A DNA stretch of 64,000 nucleotides from Ralstonia mannitolilytica (GCF_905397375.1 NZ_CAJPVG010000002.1:248001-312000); one strand, 5' to 3'. Shown: positions 10,079-19,434, counted from the first letter of the stretch. Notes: generated from the sequence alone by a model not told the origin. Numbers and translations are program-made.

Positions 10079-11070
10079 CCATCATCGTCACCGGCGCGGC
10101 CGGCTTCATCGGCGCCAACATCGTCAAGGGCCTGAACGAGCGCGGCGAGACCGACATCATTGCCGTCGACAACCTCACGCGCGCCGACAAGTTCAAGAAC
10201 ATCGTCGACTGCCAGATCAGCGATTACCTCGACAAGACCGAGTTTGTCGAACGCTTTGCGCGCGGCGATTTTGGCAAGGTCCGCGCGATCTTCCATGAGG
10301 GCGCCTGCTCCGACACCATGGAGACCGACGGACGCTACATGATGGACAACAACTACCGCTACTCGCTGGGGGTGATGCGCGCGTGCCTGGATCAGGGCGT
10401 GCAGTTCCTCTACGCGTCGTCTGCGGCGACGTATGGCGCGTCGGAAACGTTCCGCGAAGAGCCCGAGTTCGAGCGGCCGCTCAACGTGTACGGTTATTCC
10501 AAGCTGCTGTTCGACCAGGTCGTGCGCCGTATCATGCCGACCGCGCTGTCGCAGATTGCCGGCTTCCGCTACTTCAACGTCTACGGCCCGCGCGAGCAGC
10601 ATAAGGGACGCATGGCATCCGTGGCGTTCCACAACTTCAACCAGTTCCGCGAAGAAGGCACCGTCAAGCTGTTCGGCGAGTACAACGGCTACCCGCAAGG
10701 CGGCCAGATGCGTGATTTCGTGTCGGTGGAAGACGTGGTGAAGGTCAACCTGTTCTTCTTCGACCATCCGGACAAATCGGGCATCTTCAACCTCGGGACG
10801 GGTCGTGCCCAGCCCTTCAACGACATCGCTACGACGGTCGTCAACACGCTGCGTGAGGCCGACGGCAAGCCGGCGCTCTCCACCGAAGAACTCGCGCAGG
10901 AAGGCTTGATCGAGTATGTGAAGTTCCCGGATGCGCTGCGTGGCAAGTACCAGTGCTTCACGCAGGCTGACCAGTCGCGCTTGCGTGCGGCCGGTTACAC
11001 GGCGCCGTTCCTGACGGTGCAGGAAGGCGTATCGCGCTACTGCCAATGGCTGCTGAAGCAACCAGTCTGA
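10075..11070 (+). CDS. hldD: ADP-L-glycero-D-manno-heptose 6-epimerase
   Basis: The 331-residue short-chain dehydrogenase-type epimerase converts ADP-D-glycero-D-manno-heptose to the L-glycero form used for the lipopolysaccharide inner core. [11 protein letters not shown] (residues 8-18) is the nucleotide site and [10 protein letters not shown] (about residue 140) has the YxxxK catalytic pair. [11 protein letters not shown] and the later [10 protein letters not shown] segment are typical of HldD. It overlaps hldA by four bases. Confidence 0.96.
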   Translation: MTIIVTGAAGFIGANIVKGLNERGETDIIAVDNLTRADKFKNIVDCQISDYLDKTEFVERFARGDFGKVRAIFHEGACSDTMETDGRYMMDNNYRYSLGVMRACLDQGVQFLYASSAATYGASETFREEPEFERPLNVYGYSKLLFDQVVRRIMPTALSQIAGFRYFNVYGPREQHKGRMASVAFHNFNQFREEGTVKLFGEYNGYPQGGQMRDFVSVEDVVKVNLFFFDHPDKSGIFNLGTGRAQPFNDIATTVVNTLREADGKPALSTEELAQEGLIEYVKFPDALRGKYQCFTQADQSRLRAAGYTAPFLTVQEGVSRYCQWLLKQPV

Positions 11071-11111
11071 GGCCACCCAATCAGACAACGCGTGATTTTT
11101 TGTCAGCGCGC

Positions 11112-11139
11112 TTGGCATCCTCGTGATGCTCTTTAAGAT
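11112..11139 (+). promoter_or_regulatory. sigma-70-type promoter upstream of the comEA-like gene
   Basis: TTGGCA and TAAGAT are separated by 16 bp. The predicted transcription start (about 11146) coincides with the first base of the hairpin at 11146-11178, so the hairpin would form the 5' end of the comEA-like transcript. Confidence 0.55.
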
Positions 11140-11145
11140 GTGCCG

Positions 11146-11178
11146 AAACCGCCATGCCACGTGGCGGTTTTCTTTTTT
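11146..11178 (+). terminator. intrinsic terminator after hldD
   Basis: A 9-bp stem AAACCGCCA/TGGCGGTTT with a 7-nt loop is followed by a T-rich run (TTTTCTTTTTT). It would stop transcription arriving from hldD. Confidence 0.88.
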
Positions 11179-11200
11179 CCTCTCACCATAGGAGAAGCAC

Positions 11201-11518
11201 ATGTTGAAGAAGCTGTTGGCCGTTGCCTTGATGTCGCTGTCGATGCTGTCCGCATCATGGGCGGCCGTGGATGTGAATACGGCGGATCATGCCGCCCTCG
11301 AGACGCTGTCGGGCATTGGCCCCAAGCGTTCCAAGGCCATCATCGACGAGCGCACGAAGAACGGTCCGTACAAGGACGCCAATGACTTCAGGTCGCGCGT
11401 CTCCGGCGTCGGCGACAAGACGCTCGCCAAGCTGCAAAACGAAGGGTTGACGTTCGGCACAGCAGCGCCTGCCCGCCCCGGTGCCAAGAAGGACGGCAAG
11501 GACGCCAAGAAGAAGTAA
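11201..11518 (+). CDS. ComEA-like helix-hairpin-helix protein
   Basis: The 105-residue secreted protein has a signal peptide (about residues 1-22, ending SASWA) and a double helix-hairpin-helix domain (DVNTADHAALETLSGIGPKR, then VSGVGDKTLAKL). The tail is Lys and Ala rich. The domain binds double-stranded DNA non-specifically; in competent bacteria ComEA captures incoming DNA in the periplasm. Many Burkholderiaceae carry such short proteins, so competence is possible but not shown. AGGAGAAG is the ribosome site. Terminators on both sides make it a single-gene unit. Confidence 0.85.
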   Translation: MLKKLLAVALMSLSMLSASWAAVDVNTADHAALETLSGIGPKRSKAIIDERTKNGPYKDANDFRSRVSGVGDKTLAKLQNEGLTFGTAAPARPGAKKDGKDAKKK

Positions 11519-11541
11519 GCCTTCCCGCGCTCACGCCGACA

Positions 11542-11566
11542 ACGCCTCGCCCGTGCGGGGCGTTTT
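11542..11566 (+). terminator. intrinsic terminator after the comEA-like gene
   Basis: A 9-bp stem (ACGCCTCGC/GCGGGGCGT, one G-U pair) with a 4-nt loop is followed by TTTT. Confidence 0.82.
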
Positions 11567-11610
11567 GCCATGTGCTGCAAAGGGTTGTCAGCCCACTTCC
11601 GGTGCTGGAT

Positions 11611-11616
11611 TACAAT
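11611..11616 (+). promoter_or_regulatory. -10 element upstream of cysM
   Basis: TACAAT followed by GAGCC lies 27 bp before the cysM ATG. A TTGTCA at 11585 is 20 bp away, which is longer than optimal, so the -35 is uncertain. Confidence 0.45.
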
Positions 11617-11642
11617 GAGCCGATTCCGGTCTCGCACGCATC

Positions 11643-12545
11643 ATGGCTTATCTCACCATTGAAGACACCATCGGCAATACGCCGTTGGTCCAGCTCCAGC
11701 GCATTCCCGGCGAAGGCAACGCCCGCCGCGGCAACGTCATCCTTGGCAAGCTCGAAGGCAACAATCCGGCAGGCTCGGTCAAGGATCGGCCCGCGCTGTC
11801 CATGATCAAGCGCGCAGAGGCGCGCGGCCGCATCAAACCGGGAGATACGCTGATCGAAGCCACGTCTGGCAACACCGGTATTGCGCTCGCCATGGCGGCG
11901 GCCATCCGCGGTTACAAGATGGTGCTGATCATGCCCGAAGACCTGTCAGTTGAGCGCCGCCAGAGCATGGCAGCCTACGGTGCGGAAATCATCCTGACCC
12001 CCGTCAAGGGTGGCATGGAGTATGCGCGCGACTTGGCCGACGCGATGGAGAAGGAAGGCAAGGGCGTCATCCTCGACCAGTTTGCCAACCCCGACAATCC
12101 GCTGGCGCACTACGAAACCACCGGTCCCGAGCTGTGGCAGCAGACCGAAGGCCGCATCACGCATTTTGTCTCGGCGATGGGTACGACGGGCACGATCACG
12201 GGGGTGTCGCGCTTTCTGAAGGAAAAGAACCCCGCCATCCAGATCATCGGGGCGCAGCCTGAAGAAGGCTCGCGCATTCCTGGCATCCGCAAGTGGCCCG
12301 AGGCGTACATGCCGAAGATCTACGATCCGAAGTACATCGATCGTACCGAGCCGGTCAGTCAATCCGATGCCGAGCACATGGCGCGTCGGATGGCCCGCGA
12401 AGAGGGCATCTTCTGCGGTATCTCGGCGGCGGGCGCGTTGTGCGTGGCGCTGCGGGTGGCCGAAGCAGTCGAGAACGCGACGATCGTGTTCGTTGTGTGC
12501 GACCGCGGCGACCGCTATCTGTCGACAGGCGTGTTTCCTGCCTGA
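11643..12545 (+). CDS. cysM: cysteine synthase B
   Basis: The 300-residue pyridoxal-phosphate enzyme makes cysteine from O-acetylserine and sulfide; the CysM type also accepts thiosulfate. Lys47 in GSVKDRP is the cofactor lysine, ATSGNTGIALA binds the substrate carboxylate, and AMGTTGTITGVSRF holds the phosphate. The overall match, including the IPGIRKWPEAYMP segment, is closer to CysM than to CysK. It starts at ATG and ends at a shared convergent terminator with mltB. Confidence 0.94.
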   Translation: MAYLTIEDTIGNTPLVQLQRIPGEGNARRGNVILGKLEGNNPAGSVKDRPALSMIKRAEARGRIKPGDTLIEATSGNTGIALAMAAAIRGYKMVLIMPEDLSVERRQSMAAYGAEIILTPVKGGMEYARDLADAMEKEGKGVILDQFANPDNPLAHYETTGPELWQQTEGRITHFVSAMGTTGTITGVSRFLKEKNPAIQIIGAQPEEGSRIPGIRKWPEAYMPKIYDPKYIDRTEPVSQSDAEHMARRMAREEGIFCGISAAGALCVALRVAEAVENATIVFVVCDRGDRYLSTGVFPA

Positions 12546-12566
12546 CCACGCAGGGTGTGGCCACAC

Positions 12567-12600
12567 AAAAAATGCGCAGCTTCGGCTGCGCTTTGTCTTT
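12567..12600. terminator. bidirectional terminator between cysM and mltB
   Basis: The stem GCGCAGC/GCTGCGC closes a stable TTCG tetraloop. The minus strand has the better U-tract (six Ts), serving mltB. The plus strand has a weaker TTTGTCTTT, serving cysM. Confidence 0.88.
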
Positions 12601-12613
12601 ACACCCGTGCGGC

Positions 12614-13738
12614 TCAGCCCCGCATGGCCTGGCGCACGGCCTGGCCCAGCTCGTACACGGCGGCCGCGTAGAAGAAGCTGCGGTTGTAGCGCGTGAGAAC
12701 GTAGAAGTTGCGCAGGCCGATGCGGTATTCGGTCGACTGGCCCGGCGTGGGCAGGTCGATCACGAGCACGTCGGTCTCCTGTTCGCGCGCTGCATCGACG
12801 CCCGCTGCCAGTGCCAGCCCGGCACGCGTGAGCTTGGACAGCGTCATGCGCGGATACGGCTGGCCGTCTGCGGCTGCCGCAGCGATGCCCAGGCTGTCGG
12901 CGTCGCCGGCGATGTTCCACATCACCGGGCGACCAGGTTCCCAGCCGTGCATCTGCAGGAAGCGCGCGACGCTGCCGATGGCATCCACGGCGCTGTTGCG
13001 CAGGTCGATATGGCCGTCGCGGTCGTAGTCGATGGCGTATTCGCGGATGCTGGTCGGCATGAATTGCGGAATGCCTACCGCGCCGGCATATGAGCCCAGC
13101 ACCGAGAACGCGTCCGTGCCGGTGTCGCGGCACCAGAGCAGGTAGTCCTTGAGCTGGTTGCGGAACATCGCGCTGCGTTCTTCGCGATTGGGCGTGTCGG
13201 GGTAGTCGAAGGCCAGCGTGGACAGCGCATCCATCACGCGGAAGTTGCCCATGTCGCGTCCATAGATGGTCTCCACGCCGAGGATGCCGACGATCACGTC
13301 GGCCGGGACGCCGAATTCCTTCTCGGCACGGCGCAGCGTGTCGCCGTATTGCTGCCAGAACTCGACGCCAGCGCCGATGCGAATCGGCTCGATGAAGCGG
13401 CCTCGATAGGCCCTCCAGCTACGGCGGCCGGGCGTGGCCGGCGGCATGATCAGCCGCGACACGGTGGCGGAATACGCCGTGCCGGCAAACAAGGCCTCGA
13501 GCGAGGGGCGATCAAAGTTGTACTCGCCGACCAGCATGCCGATGAAGGCCTGCGTCTGCGGGTTGTTGCGGTAGCGGTCGGGGTCGATCTCTTCTTCATG
13601 CACCGCCACGCGGCGCTTCGACGAACGGGTGGCTTTCTTGGCTGCCAGCGAGAGCGCAGGGAAGGACAGCGCGGAGAGTGCGGCACCTGCGACCAGGGCG
13701 CGCAACACGGGACGACGGAGAGAAGGCGATTGGCTCAT
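12614..13738 (-). CDS. mltB: membrane-bound lytic murein transglycosylase B
   Basis: The 374-residue family 103 lytic transglycosylase cleaves peptidoglycan glycan strands, leaving 1,6-anhydro ends. GVETIYGRDMG (about residues 155-165) contains the catalytic glutamate, Glu156, and SYAGAVGIPQFMPTSIREYA is the second signature. The N-terminus (SLRRPVLRALVAGAALSALS) is an export signal without a clear lipobox cysteine, so it may be periplasmic rather than lipid-anchored. The frame stays open 38 codons upstream, but the start at 13738 puts the signal peptide at the N-terminus. Confidence 0.92.
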   Translation of the reverse strand: MSQSPSLRRPVLRALVAGAALSALSFPALSLAAKKATRSSKRRVAVHEEEIDPDRYRNNPQTQAFIGMLVGEYNFDRPSLEALFAGTAYSATVSRLIMPPATPGRRSWRAYRGRFIEPIRIGAGVEFWQQYGDTLRRAEKEFGVPADVIVGILGVETIYGRDMGNFRVMDALSTLAFDYPDTPNREERSAMFRNQLKDYLLWCRDTGTDAFSVLGSYAGAVGIPQFMPTSIREYAIDYDRDGHIDLRNSAVDAIGSVARFLQMHGWEPGRPVMWNIAGDADSLGIAAAAADGQPYPRMTLSKLTRAGLALAAGVDAAREQETDVLVIDLPTPGQSTEYRIGLRNFYVLTRYNRSFFYAAAVYELGQAVRQAMRG

Positions 13739-13877
13739 GGGCAGGCTTCGGACAGGACCGGGGCATTGTAGCGGATGGTTCTGCCGGACCACCTTGGCAA
13801 CGGGCCCGCGTGCGACGCCGTGTCGCCGTGCTAACGTATCGGCTGGAGACACCGAAGCACCGGATCACAACACCAAC

Positions 13878-14801
13878 ATGGCGACCGGCCTCTATACGCA
13901 TCCTGAATTTCTCCGGCACGAGATGGGGCCTCATCATCCCGAATGCCCGGACCGCCTGCGCGCGATCGAAGACCAGCTCATCGCAAGCCGCATCGAAGAC
14001 CTGCTCGTGCCGTGCGAGGCCCCCCCCGCCACCGAGGCGCAACTGTGCCGCGTCCATCGCCCGGAATACGTGCGCGAACTCGTGGCGAATGTGCCGATCG
14101 CGGGCTACACGCCCATCGATCCCGACACCTCGATGAACCCGCACACCTACATGGCGGCCGTGCTGGCGGCCGGCGCGGCGGTGGATGCCACTGACAAGGT
14201 CATCGCCGGCGAGCTCGAGAACGCCTTCTGCAGCGTGCGACCGCCCGGTCACCATGCCGAGCCGGGGCGCGCCATGGGCTTCTGCTTCTTCAACAACGTG
14301 GCGGTGGCTGCGCGTCATGCGCTCGACCATCACGGCCTGCAGCGCGTAGCGATCATCGATTTCGACGTGCACCACGGCAACGGCACCGAGGCCGCGTTTC
14401 GCGACGAGCCCCGCGTGCTGATGTGCAGCATCTTCCAGCACCCGTTCTATCCGTATTCTGGTACCGAGGCGGTGGCGCCCAACATGGTCAACATCCCGCT
14501 GCCCGCCTATACCAACGGCCTGACCGTGCGCGAAGTCGTGGAGACGATCTGGCTGCCGCGTCTCGAAGCGTTCCGGCCGCAGATGCTGTTCATCTCCGCC
14601 GGCTTTGACGCGCATCGTGAAGATGATCTCGGCCAGTTGGGGCTGGTCGAAGCCGATTACGCCTGGATCACGCAACAGCTCATGCACGTCGCGCGTACGC
14701 ACGCCAACGGCCGCATCGTCAGCTGCCTGGAGGGCGGTTACAACCTGAGCGCGCTGGGCCGCAGCGTGGTGGCCCACGTCAAGGCACTCGCCGAGCTTTA
14801 G
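13878..14801 (+). CDS. histone-deacetylase-like / acetylpolyamine amidohydrolase family protein
   Basis: The 307-residue zinc amidohydrolase has the full family signature: RPPGHHAEPG (His125 and His126), DFDVHHGNGT (161-170, zinc-binding Asp and His), SAGFDAHRED with the second zinc Asp, and LEGGYN near the C-terminus. Bacterial members deacetylate acetylpolyamines or other acetyl-amines; the substrate here cannot be read from sequence. The start is the ATG giving MATGLYTHPEFLRHEM. A run of eight C lies at 14020-14027 inside the gene. It is divergent from mltB and lies upstream of metNIQ. Confidence 0.9.
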   Translation: MATGLYTHPEFLRHEMGPHHPECPDRLRAIEDQLIASRIEDLLVPCEAPPATEAQLCRVHRPEYVRELVANVPIAGYTPIDPDTSMNPHTYMAAVLAAGAAVDATDKVIAGELENAFCSVRPPGHHAEPGRAMGFCFFNNVAVAARHALDHHGLQRVAIIDFDVHHGNGTEAAFRDEPRVLMCSIFQHPFYPYSGTEAVAPNMVNIPLPAYTNGLTVREVVETIWLPRLEAFRPQMLFISAGFDAHREDDLGQLGLVEADYAWITQQLMHVARTHANGRIVSCLEGGYNLSALGRSVVAHVKALAEL

Positions 14802-14889
14802 GTGCTGAACGATGACGAATCGTCGGTGACATTCGAAAAAGTAATAAAGACATCGTTAAAGAATCGTTCCTCGCATGTAGCGGCTGCCT

Positions 14890-14895
14890 TACACT
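14890..14895 (+). promoter_or_regulatory. possible -10 element for metNIQ
   Basis: TACACT (in CCTTACACTAG) lies between the upstream gene and the metN leader hairpin. The -35 is poor. If used, transcription would start near 14902 and the hairpin at 14922-14957 would lie in the leader. Confidence 0.35.
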
Positions 14896-14921
14896 AGCGC
14901 CTTATTTCAAACAAGAACGAG

Positions 14922-14957
14922 ACGGCAACAGCCTGGATCAGGGCGGTTGCCGTTTTT
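14922..14957 (+). terminator. hairpin with U-tract in the metN leader (possible attenuator)
   Basis: ACGGCAAC (14922-14929) pairs with GTTGCCGT (14946-14953), with a small inner helix, followed by TTTTT. The structure ends 11 bp before the chosen metN start codon and leaves no room for a normal ribosome site. It is either the late terminator of the upstream gene or a regulated attenuator for the methionine importer. Confidence 0.6.
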
Positions 14958-14968
14958 GCATGGAACGC

Positions 14969-16018
14969 ATGATTGAACTCAAGGGGATATCGCAGCACTT
15001 TCGGGGGGCGGGCGGTGCCGACGTCCACGCACTGCGTGACGTCGACCTGACCATCGAGCGCGGCGAGGTGTTCGGCATCATCGGCCGCAGCGGCGCGGGC
15101 AAGAGCACGCTCGTGCGCGTCATCAACCTGCTGAACCGCCCGACCGCGGGCACCGTCACCGTGGCGGGGCAGGAACTCACCGCACTCAACGCCGACGGGC
15201 TGCGCCAGGCGCGCCGCAAGATCGGCATGATCTTCCAGCACTTCAATTTGCTGTCGTCGCGGACGGTGTACGACAACGTGGCGCTGCCGCTCGAACTGGC
15301 CGGCACGTCGCGCGAGCGCATCCGCGAGATCGTGCTGCCGCTGCTGGAGCTCGTCGGCTTGTCCGCCCACAAGGATCGCTACCCCGCGCAGATTTCGGGG
15401 GGGCAGAAGCAGCGCGTCGGCATCGCCCGCGCGCTGGCGAGCCAGCCCGACGTGCTGCTCTCTGATGAGGCGACGTCCGCGCTGGATCCGGAGACGACGC
15501 GCTCGATTCTCGATCTGCTGCGCAAGATCAATCGCGAGCTCGGCCTGACCATCGTCCTGATCACGCACCAGATGGAAGTCATCAAGCAGGTGTGCGACCG
15601 CGTGGCGGTGCTCGACGCTGGCCGCGTGGTCGAGCTTGGCCGCGTGATCGACGTGTTCCTCAAGCCGCAGCACGATGTGACGCGCGCGCTCATCGGCGAG
15701 GTGATCTCGCAGGAGCTGCCTCCCTCGGTGCTGGCGCGCGTGGAGAGCCGCCTGACGGCCCGCGAGCACGGCGGCCGCGACCACCTGTTCCGCCTGGCCT
15801 TTACCGGCGCAGGCGTGGACCAGCCGGTGCTCGCCCAGGCGATCCGCCACTATGGCCTCGACTTCAACATCCTGCACGGCCACATCGACGAGATCCAGGG
15901 CCAGGCTTTCGGCTCGCTGGCCATTCTGGCCACGGGCGATATCAACGACATCAGCAATGCGATGAACTTCCTGCGCGAGCAAGGCGTGGTGGTGGAGGAG
16001 ATCAATCATGTGGTCTGA
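14969..16018 (+). CDS. metN: methionine ABC transporter ATP-binding protein
   Basis: This 349-residue ATPase drives methionine uptake. GRSGAGKST (residues 39-47) is the Walker A motif, [15 protein letters not shown] the ABC signature, and [14 protein letters not shown] the Walker B region. The last 75 residues form the NIL ligand-binding domain typical of MetN, which senses intracellular methionine and closes the transporter. I prefer the ATG at 14969 ([11 protein letters not shown]); an in-frame ATG at 14960 adds three residues. The end overlaps metI by 11 bp. Confidence 0.95.
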   Translation: MIELKGISQHFRGAGGADVHALRDVDLTIERGEVFGIIGRSGAGKSTLVRVINLLNRPTAGTVTVAGQELTALNADGLRQARRKIGMIFQHFNLLSSRTVYDNVALPLELAGTSRERIREIVLPLLELVGLSAHKDRYPAQISGGQKQRVGIARALASQPDVLLSDEATSALDPETTRSILDLLRKINRELGLTIVLITHQMEVIKQVCDRVAVLDAGRVVELGRVIDVFLKPQHDVTRALIGEVISQELPPSVLARVESRLTAREHGGRDHLFRLAFTGAGVDQPVLAQAIRHYGLDFNILHGHIDEIQGQAFGSLAILATGDINDISNAMNFLREQGVVVEEINHVV

Positions 16019-16661
16019 CCTGACCGACCTGTTTCTGCCCGCCTTCTGGGAAACGCTTGCCATGGTGGGCGTGTCCGGGGGCATCGGCGGGCTGTTCGGC
16101 GTGCCGTTGGGGGTGCTGCTGTATCTGACGGTGCCGGGCGGCGTGCTGTCGGCGCCGGTGTTCAACCGCGTGGCGGGCCTCGTCGTCAATGCCGTGCGCT
16201 CGGTGCCGTTCATCATCCTGCTGGTGGCGGTGATTCCGTTCACGCGCCTGCTGGCCGGTTCGTCCATCGGCACGGCCGCGGCCATCGTTCCGTTGACCAT
16301 CGCCGCGATTCCGTTCATCGCGCGCCTGGTGGAAACCGCCTTGCGCGAAGTGGACCGCGGCCTGATCGAAGCCGCGCAGTCGATGGGGGCGACCACGGGC
16401 CAGCTCGTCTACAAGGTGCTGCTGCCGGAGGCCATGCCCGGCATCCTCGCCGGCCTGACGATCACCTTCGTCAGCCTGGTCGGTTATTCGGCCATGGCCG
16501 GCACCATCGGTGGCGGCGGCCTGGGCGACCTGGGCATCCGCTACGGCTACCAGCGCTATGAATCGGACATCATGCTGGCGGTCGTCGTCATCCTGATCGT
16601 CTTCGTACAGGCGGTGCAATCGACGGGCGACTGGCTCGTGCGCCGCCTCAGCCATCGTTAA
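16008..16661 (+). CDS. metI: methionine ABC transporter permease
   Basis: The 217-residue inner-membrane protein has five predicted transmembrane segments and the permease EAA loop ([20 protein letters not shown], about residues 120-140), which docks on MetN. It overlaps metN by 11 bp, so translation is coupled, and metQ follows after 33 bp. Confidence 0.94.
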   Translation: MWSDLTDLFLPAFWETLAMVGVSGGIGGLFGVPLGVLLYLTVPGGVLSAPVFNRVAGLVVNAVRSVPFIILLVAVIPFTRLLAGSSIGTAAAIVPLTIAAIPFIARLVETALREVDRGLIEAAQSMGATTGQLVYKVLLPEAMPGILAGLTITFVSLVGYSAMAGTIGGGGLGDLGIRYGYQRYESDIMLAVVVILIVFVQAVQSTGDWLVRRLSHR

Positions 16662-16694
16662 TCCTTCATTCGACAGACAAAACGAGGAAACACA

Positions 16695-17495
16695 ATGAAC
16701 CGTCGTCAACTGCTGCAATGGTCTGCGAGCCTCGGCGCCGCGCTGGCACTGGCCGCGGGCAGCGCCCTGGCCCAGAGCAAGCCCATCAAGATCGGCGTGA
16801 CCGCCGGCCCGCACGCCGAGATCATGGAAGAGGTGAAGAAGGTCGCCGAGAAGGATGGCGTGAAGCTCCAGATCGTCGAGTTCAACGACTACATCCAGCC
16901 GAACGCCGCCCTCGCTGCCGGTGACCTCGACGCCAACAGCTACCAGCATCAGCCGTATCTGGACGACCAGGTCGCCACGCGCGGCTACAAGTTCGTGAGC
17001 GTCGGCCAGACCATCACCTTCCCGATGGGCATCTACTCGAAGAAGATCAAGTCGCTGAAGGACCTGAAGGAAGGCGCACGCTTTGGCCTGCCGAACGATC
17101 CGACCAACGGCGGCCGAGCCCTGTTGCTGCTGCAGTCGCAGGGCGTGATCAAACTCAAGCCGAACGCTGGCTTCAAGGCCTCGCCGCGCGATGTGGCCGA
17201 GAACCCGAAGAAGCTGAGGTTCGTTGAACTGGACGCCGCCCAACTGCCGCGTTCGCTCGACGACCTGGACGCCGCCGCCATCAACGGCAACTACGCCGAG
17301 AAGGCCGGTCTGGATCCGACCAGGGATGGCATCGCCATCGAAACCCCGAAGGGCCCGTATGCCAATGTGATCGCTGTGCGCACGGCGGACAAGGACCAGC
17401 CGTGGGTGGCCAAGCTGGTCAAGGCGTACCACTCCGACACGGTCAAGGCCTTTGTGAAGGCCAAGTACAAGGACGCCGTCATCGTGGCTTGGTAA
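16695..17495 (+). CDS. metQ: methionine-binding protein, NlpA/MetQ family
   Basis: The 266-residue binding protein feeds methionine to MetNI. IGVTAGPHAEIMEEVKKVAE, NDYIQPNAALAAGDLDAN and GLPNDPTNGGRALLLLQ are MetQ family landmarks. The signal peptide ends ALAQS with no lipobox cysteine, so unlike E. coli MetQ it looks like a soluble periplasmic protein. A strong GAGGAAAC ribosome site precedes the ATG, and a strong terminator follows. Confidence 0.93.
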   Translation: MNRRQLLQWSASLGAALALAAGSALAQSKPIKIGVTAGPHAEIMEEVKKVAEKDGVKLQIVEFNDYIQPNAALAAGDLDANSYQHQPYLDDQVATRGYKFVSVGQTITFPMGIYSKKIKSLKDLKEGARFGLPNDPTNGGRALLLLQSQGVIKLKPNAGFKASPRDVAENPKKLRFVELDAAQLPRSLDDLDAAAINGNYAEKAGLDPTRDGIAIETPKGPYANVIAVRTADKDQPWVAKLVKAYHSDTVKAFVKAKYKDAVIVAW

Positions 17496-17544
17496 TCACT
17501 TTCTGATCGCTGCGTCGATCCGATAGAGGGCTCTACCAAGCAGA

Positions 17545-17578
17545 TTGCCGGACGTTTCACTGGCGTCCGGCAATTTTT
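17545..17578 (+). terminator. intrinsic terminator after metQ
   Basis: A 10-bp perfect stem TTGCCGGACG/CGTCCGGCAA with a 9-nt loop is followed by TTTTT. It ends the metNIQ operon. Confidence 0.94.
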
Positions 17579-17609
17579 CATGGTTAAAATAGCACGACCG
17601 TTCGGAAAT

Positions 17610-17639
17610 TTAACGCGGCCGACTGGCCCCCCTTATAAT
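17610..17639 (+). promoter_or_regulatory. sigma-70-type promoter for etfBA
   Basis: TTAACG and a consensus TATAAT are separated by 18 bp, 46 bp upstream of the etfB start. GGAGTGAG serves as the ribosome site. Confidence 0.65.
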
Positions 17640-17685
17640 GGCCGGCGTTTTGCAAAATCGTCTTATCAATTAGTGGAGTGAGCGC

Positions 17686-18435
17686 ATGAAAGTCCTGGTC
17701 GCAGTCAAGCGCGTGATCGATTACAACGTGAAGGTCCGCGTGAAGACGGACGGCAGCGGTGTCGATCTGGCCAACGTGAAGATGAGCATGAACCCGTTCG
17801 ACGAGATCGCCGTGGAAGAGGCAGTCCGCCTGAAGGAAGCGGGCGTTGCGACGGAAGTGGTCGCCGTGTCGTGCGGCGTGACGCAGTGCCAGGAAACCCT
17901 GCGCACCGCCATGGCCATCGGCGCGGACCGTGGCATCCTGGTCGAGACGAACGAAGAACTGCAGCCGCTGGCGGTGGCCAAGCTGCTCAAGGCCATCGTC
18001 GACAAGGAACAGCCGCAGCTGATCATCCTGGGCAAGCAAGCCATTGACGACGATGCCAACCAGACCGGCCAGATGCTGGCTGCGCTGGCAGGCCTGCCGC
18101 AAGCCACGTTCGCCTCGAAGGTGCAGATCGCAGACGGCAAGGCTTCCGTCACGCGAGAAGTGGATGGCGGCCTGGAGACCTTGTCGGTCAAGCTGCCGGC
18201 CGTGGTCACCACCGACCTGCGCCTGAACGAGCCGCGCTACGTGACGCTGCCGAACATCATGAAGGCGAAGAAGAAGCAACTCGACACGGTCAAGCCCGAA
18301 GAGCTGGGCGTGGACGTTGCACCGCGCCTGAAGACGCTGAAGGTGGTCGAGCCGCCGAAGCGCAGTGCTGGCGTCATGGTGCCCGACGTGGCGACGCTGG
18401 TGTCCAAGCTGAAGACGGAAGCCAAGGTGCTGTAA
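17686..18435 (+). CDS. etfB: electron transfer flavoprotein beta subunit
   Basis: The 249-residue subunit begins [20 protein letters not shown], with [17 protein letters not shown] typical of EtfB. It binds AMP and, with EtfA, carries electrons from acyl-CoA and related dehydrogenases to the membrane quinone pool through ETF:quinone oxidoreductase. It is first in an etfB-etfA pair with a 63-bp gap, and an acyl-CoA dehydrogenase gene follows. Confidence 0.96.
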   Translation: MKVLVAVKRVIDYNVKVRVKTDGSGVDLANVKMSMNPFDEIAVEEAVRLKEAGVATEVVAVSCGVTQCQETLRTAMAIGADRGILVETNEELQPLAVAKLLKAIVDKEQPQLIILGKQAIDDDANQTGQMLAALAGLPQATFASKVQIADGKASVTREVDGGLETLSVKLPAVVTTDLRLNEPRYVTLPNIMKAKKKQLDTVKPEELGVDVAPRLKTLKVVEPPKRSAGVMVPDVATLVSKLKTEAKVL

Positions 18436-18498
18436 GCGGCGGTTTGTCCCTCCGCGCTACTGCACGCAACTTCAAGCACACCGAACAGGCAGATCAAG

Positions 18499-19434
18499 AT
18501 GACCGCACTCGTTATTGCTGAACACGACAATCAATCCATCAAGGCCGCGACGCTGAACACCGTGACGGCTGCCGCCCAATGCGGCGGTGAAGTCCACGTG
18601 CTGGTGGCTGGCGCTGGCTGCAGCGCGGCCGCACAGGCGGCTGCGCAGATCGCCGGGGTGACCAAGGTGCTGGTGGCCGATGCGCCGCAGTTTGCCGATG
18701 GCCTGGCCGAGAACGTCGCCGAGCAGGCCCTGGCCGTTGCCGGTAACTACAGCCACATCCTGGCGCCCGCCACCGCCTACGGCAAGAACATCCTGCCGCG
18801 CGTGGCCGCCAAGCTGGACGTGGCCCAGCTGTCCGACATCACCAAGGTCGACGGCCCCGACACCTTCGAGCGCCCGATCTACGCCGGCAACGCAATTGCG
18901 ACCGTGCAATCGGCCGACAAGGTGAAGGTGATCACCGTGCGTGGCACGGCATTCGACCCGGCTGCGGCCACCGGTGGCTCCGCTGCTACCGAAAACCTGA
19001 CTGCCGTGGCTGATGCCGGCATCTCGCAGTTCGTCTCGCGCGAAGTGACGAAGAGCGACCGCCCGGAACTGACCGCCGCGAAGATCATCGTGTCAGGTGG
19101 CCGTGGCGTAGGCTCGGGTGAGAACTACACCAAGGTGCTGACGCCGCTGGCCGACAAGCTGGGCGCAGCGCTGGGCGCCTCGCGTGCCGCAGTGGACGCC
19201 GGCTTCGTGCCGAACGACTACCAAGTGGGTCAGACCGGCAAGATCGTCGCGCCGCAACTGTACATCGCCGTCGGTATTTCGGGCGCGATCCAGCACTTGG
19301 CCGGCATGAAGGATTCCAAGGTCATCGTCGCGATCAACAAGGATCCGGAAGCGCCGATCTTCCAGGTGGCGGACTACGGCCTCGTGGGGGACCTGAACAC
19401 CGTGGTGCCGGAGCTGGTGAGCGCACTGGGCTGA
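18499..19434 (+). CDS. etfA: electron transfer flavoprotein alpha subunit
   Basis: The 311-residue subunit carries the FAD site in its C-terminal half: [13 protein letters not shown], then [27 protein letters not shown] and [12 protein letters not shown]. All three are classic EtfA motifs. It pairs with etfB immediately upstream and ends before a strong terminator, so the pair can be expressed independently of the dehydrogenase downstream. Confidence 0.96.
   Translation: MTALVIAEHDNQSIKAATLNTVTAAAQCGGEVHVLVAGAGCSAAAQAAAQIAGVTKVLVADAPQFADGLAENVAEQALAVAGNYSHILAPATAYGKNILPRVAAKLDVAQLSDITKVDGPDTFERPIYAGNAIATVQSADKVKVITVRGTAFDPAAATGGSAATENLTAVADAGISQFVSREVTKSDRPELTAAKIIVSGGRGVGSGENYTKVLTPLADKLGAALGASRAAVDAGFVPNDYQVGQTGKIVAPQLYIAVGISGAIQHLAGMKDSKVIVAINKDPEAPIFQVADYGLVGDLNTVVPELVSALG

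Noticed and set aside
14802..14968. SAM-II or other SAM riboswitch upstream of metN
   Set aside because: The leader lacks the SAM-II pseudoknot sequence pattern; only a simple hairpin with a U-tract is seen.
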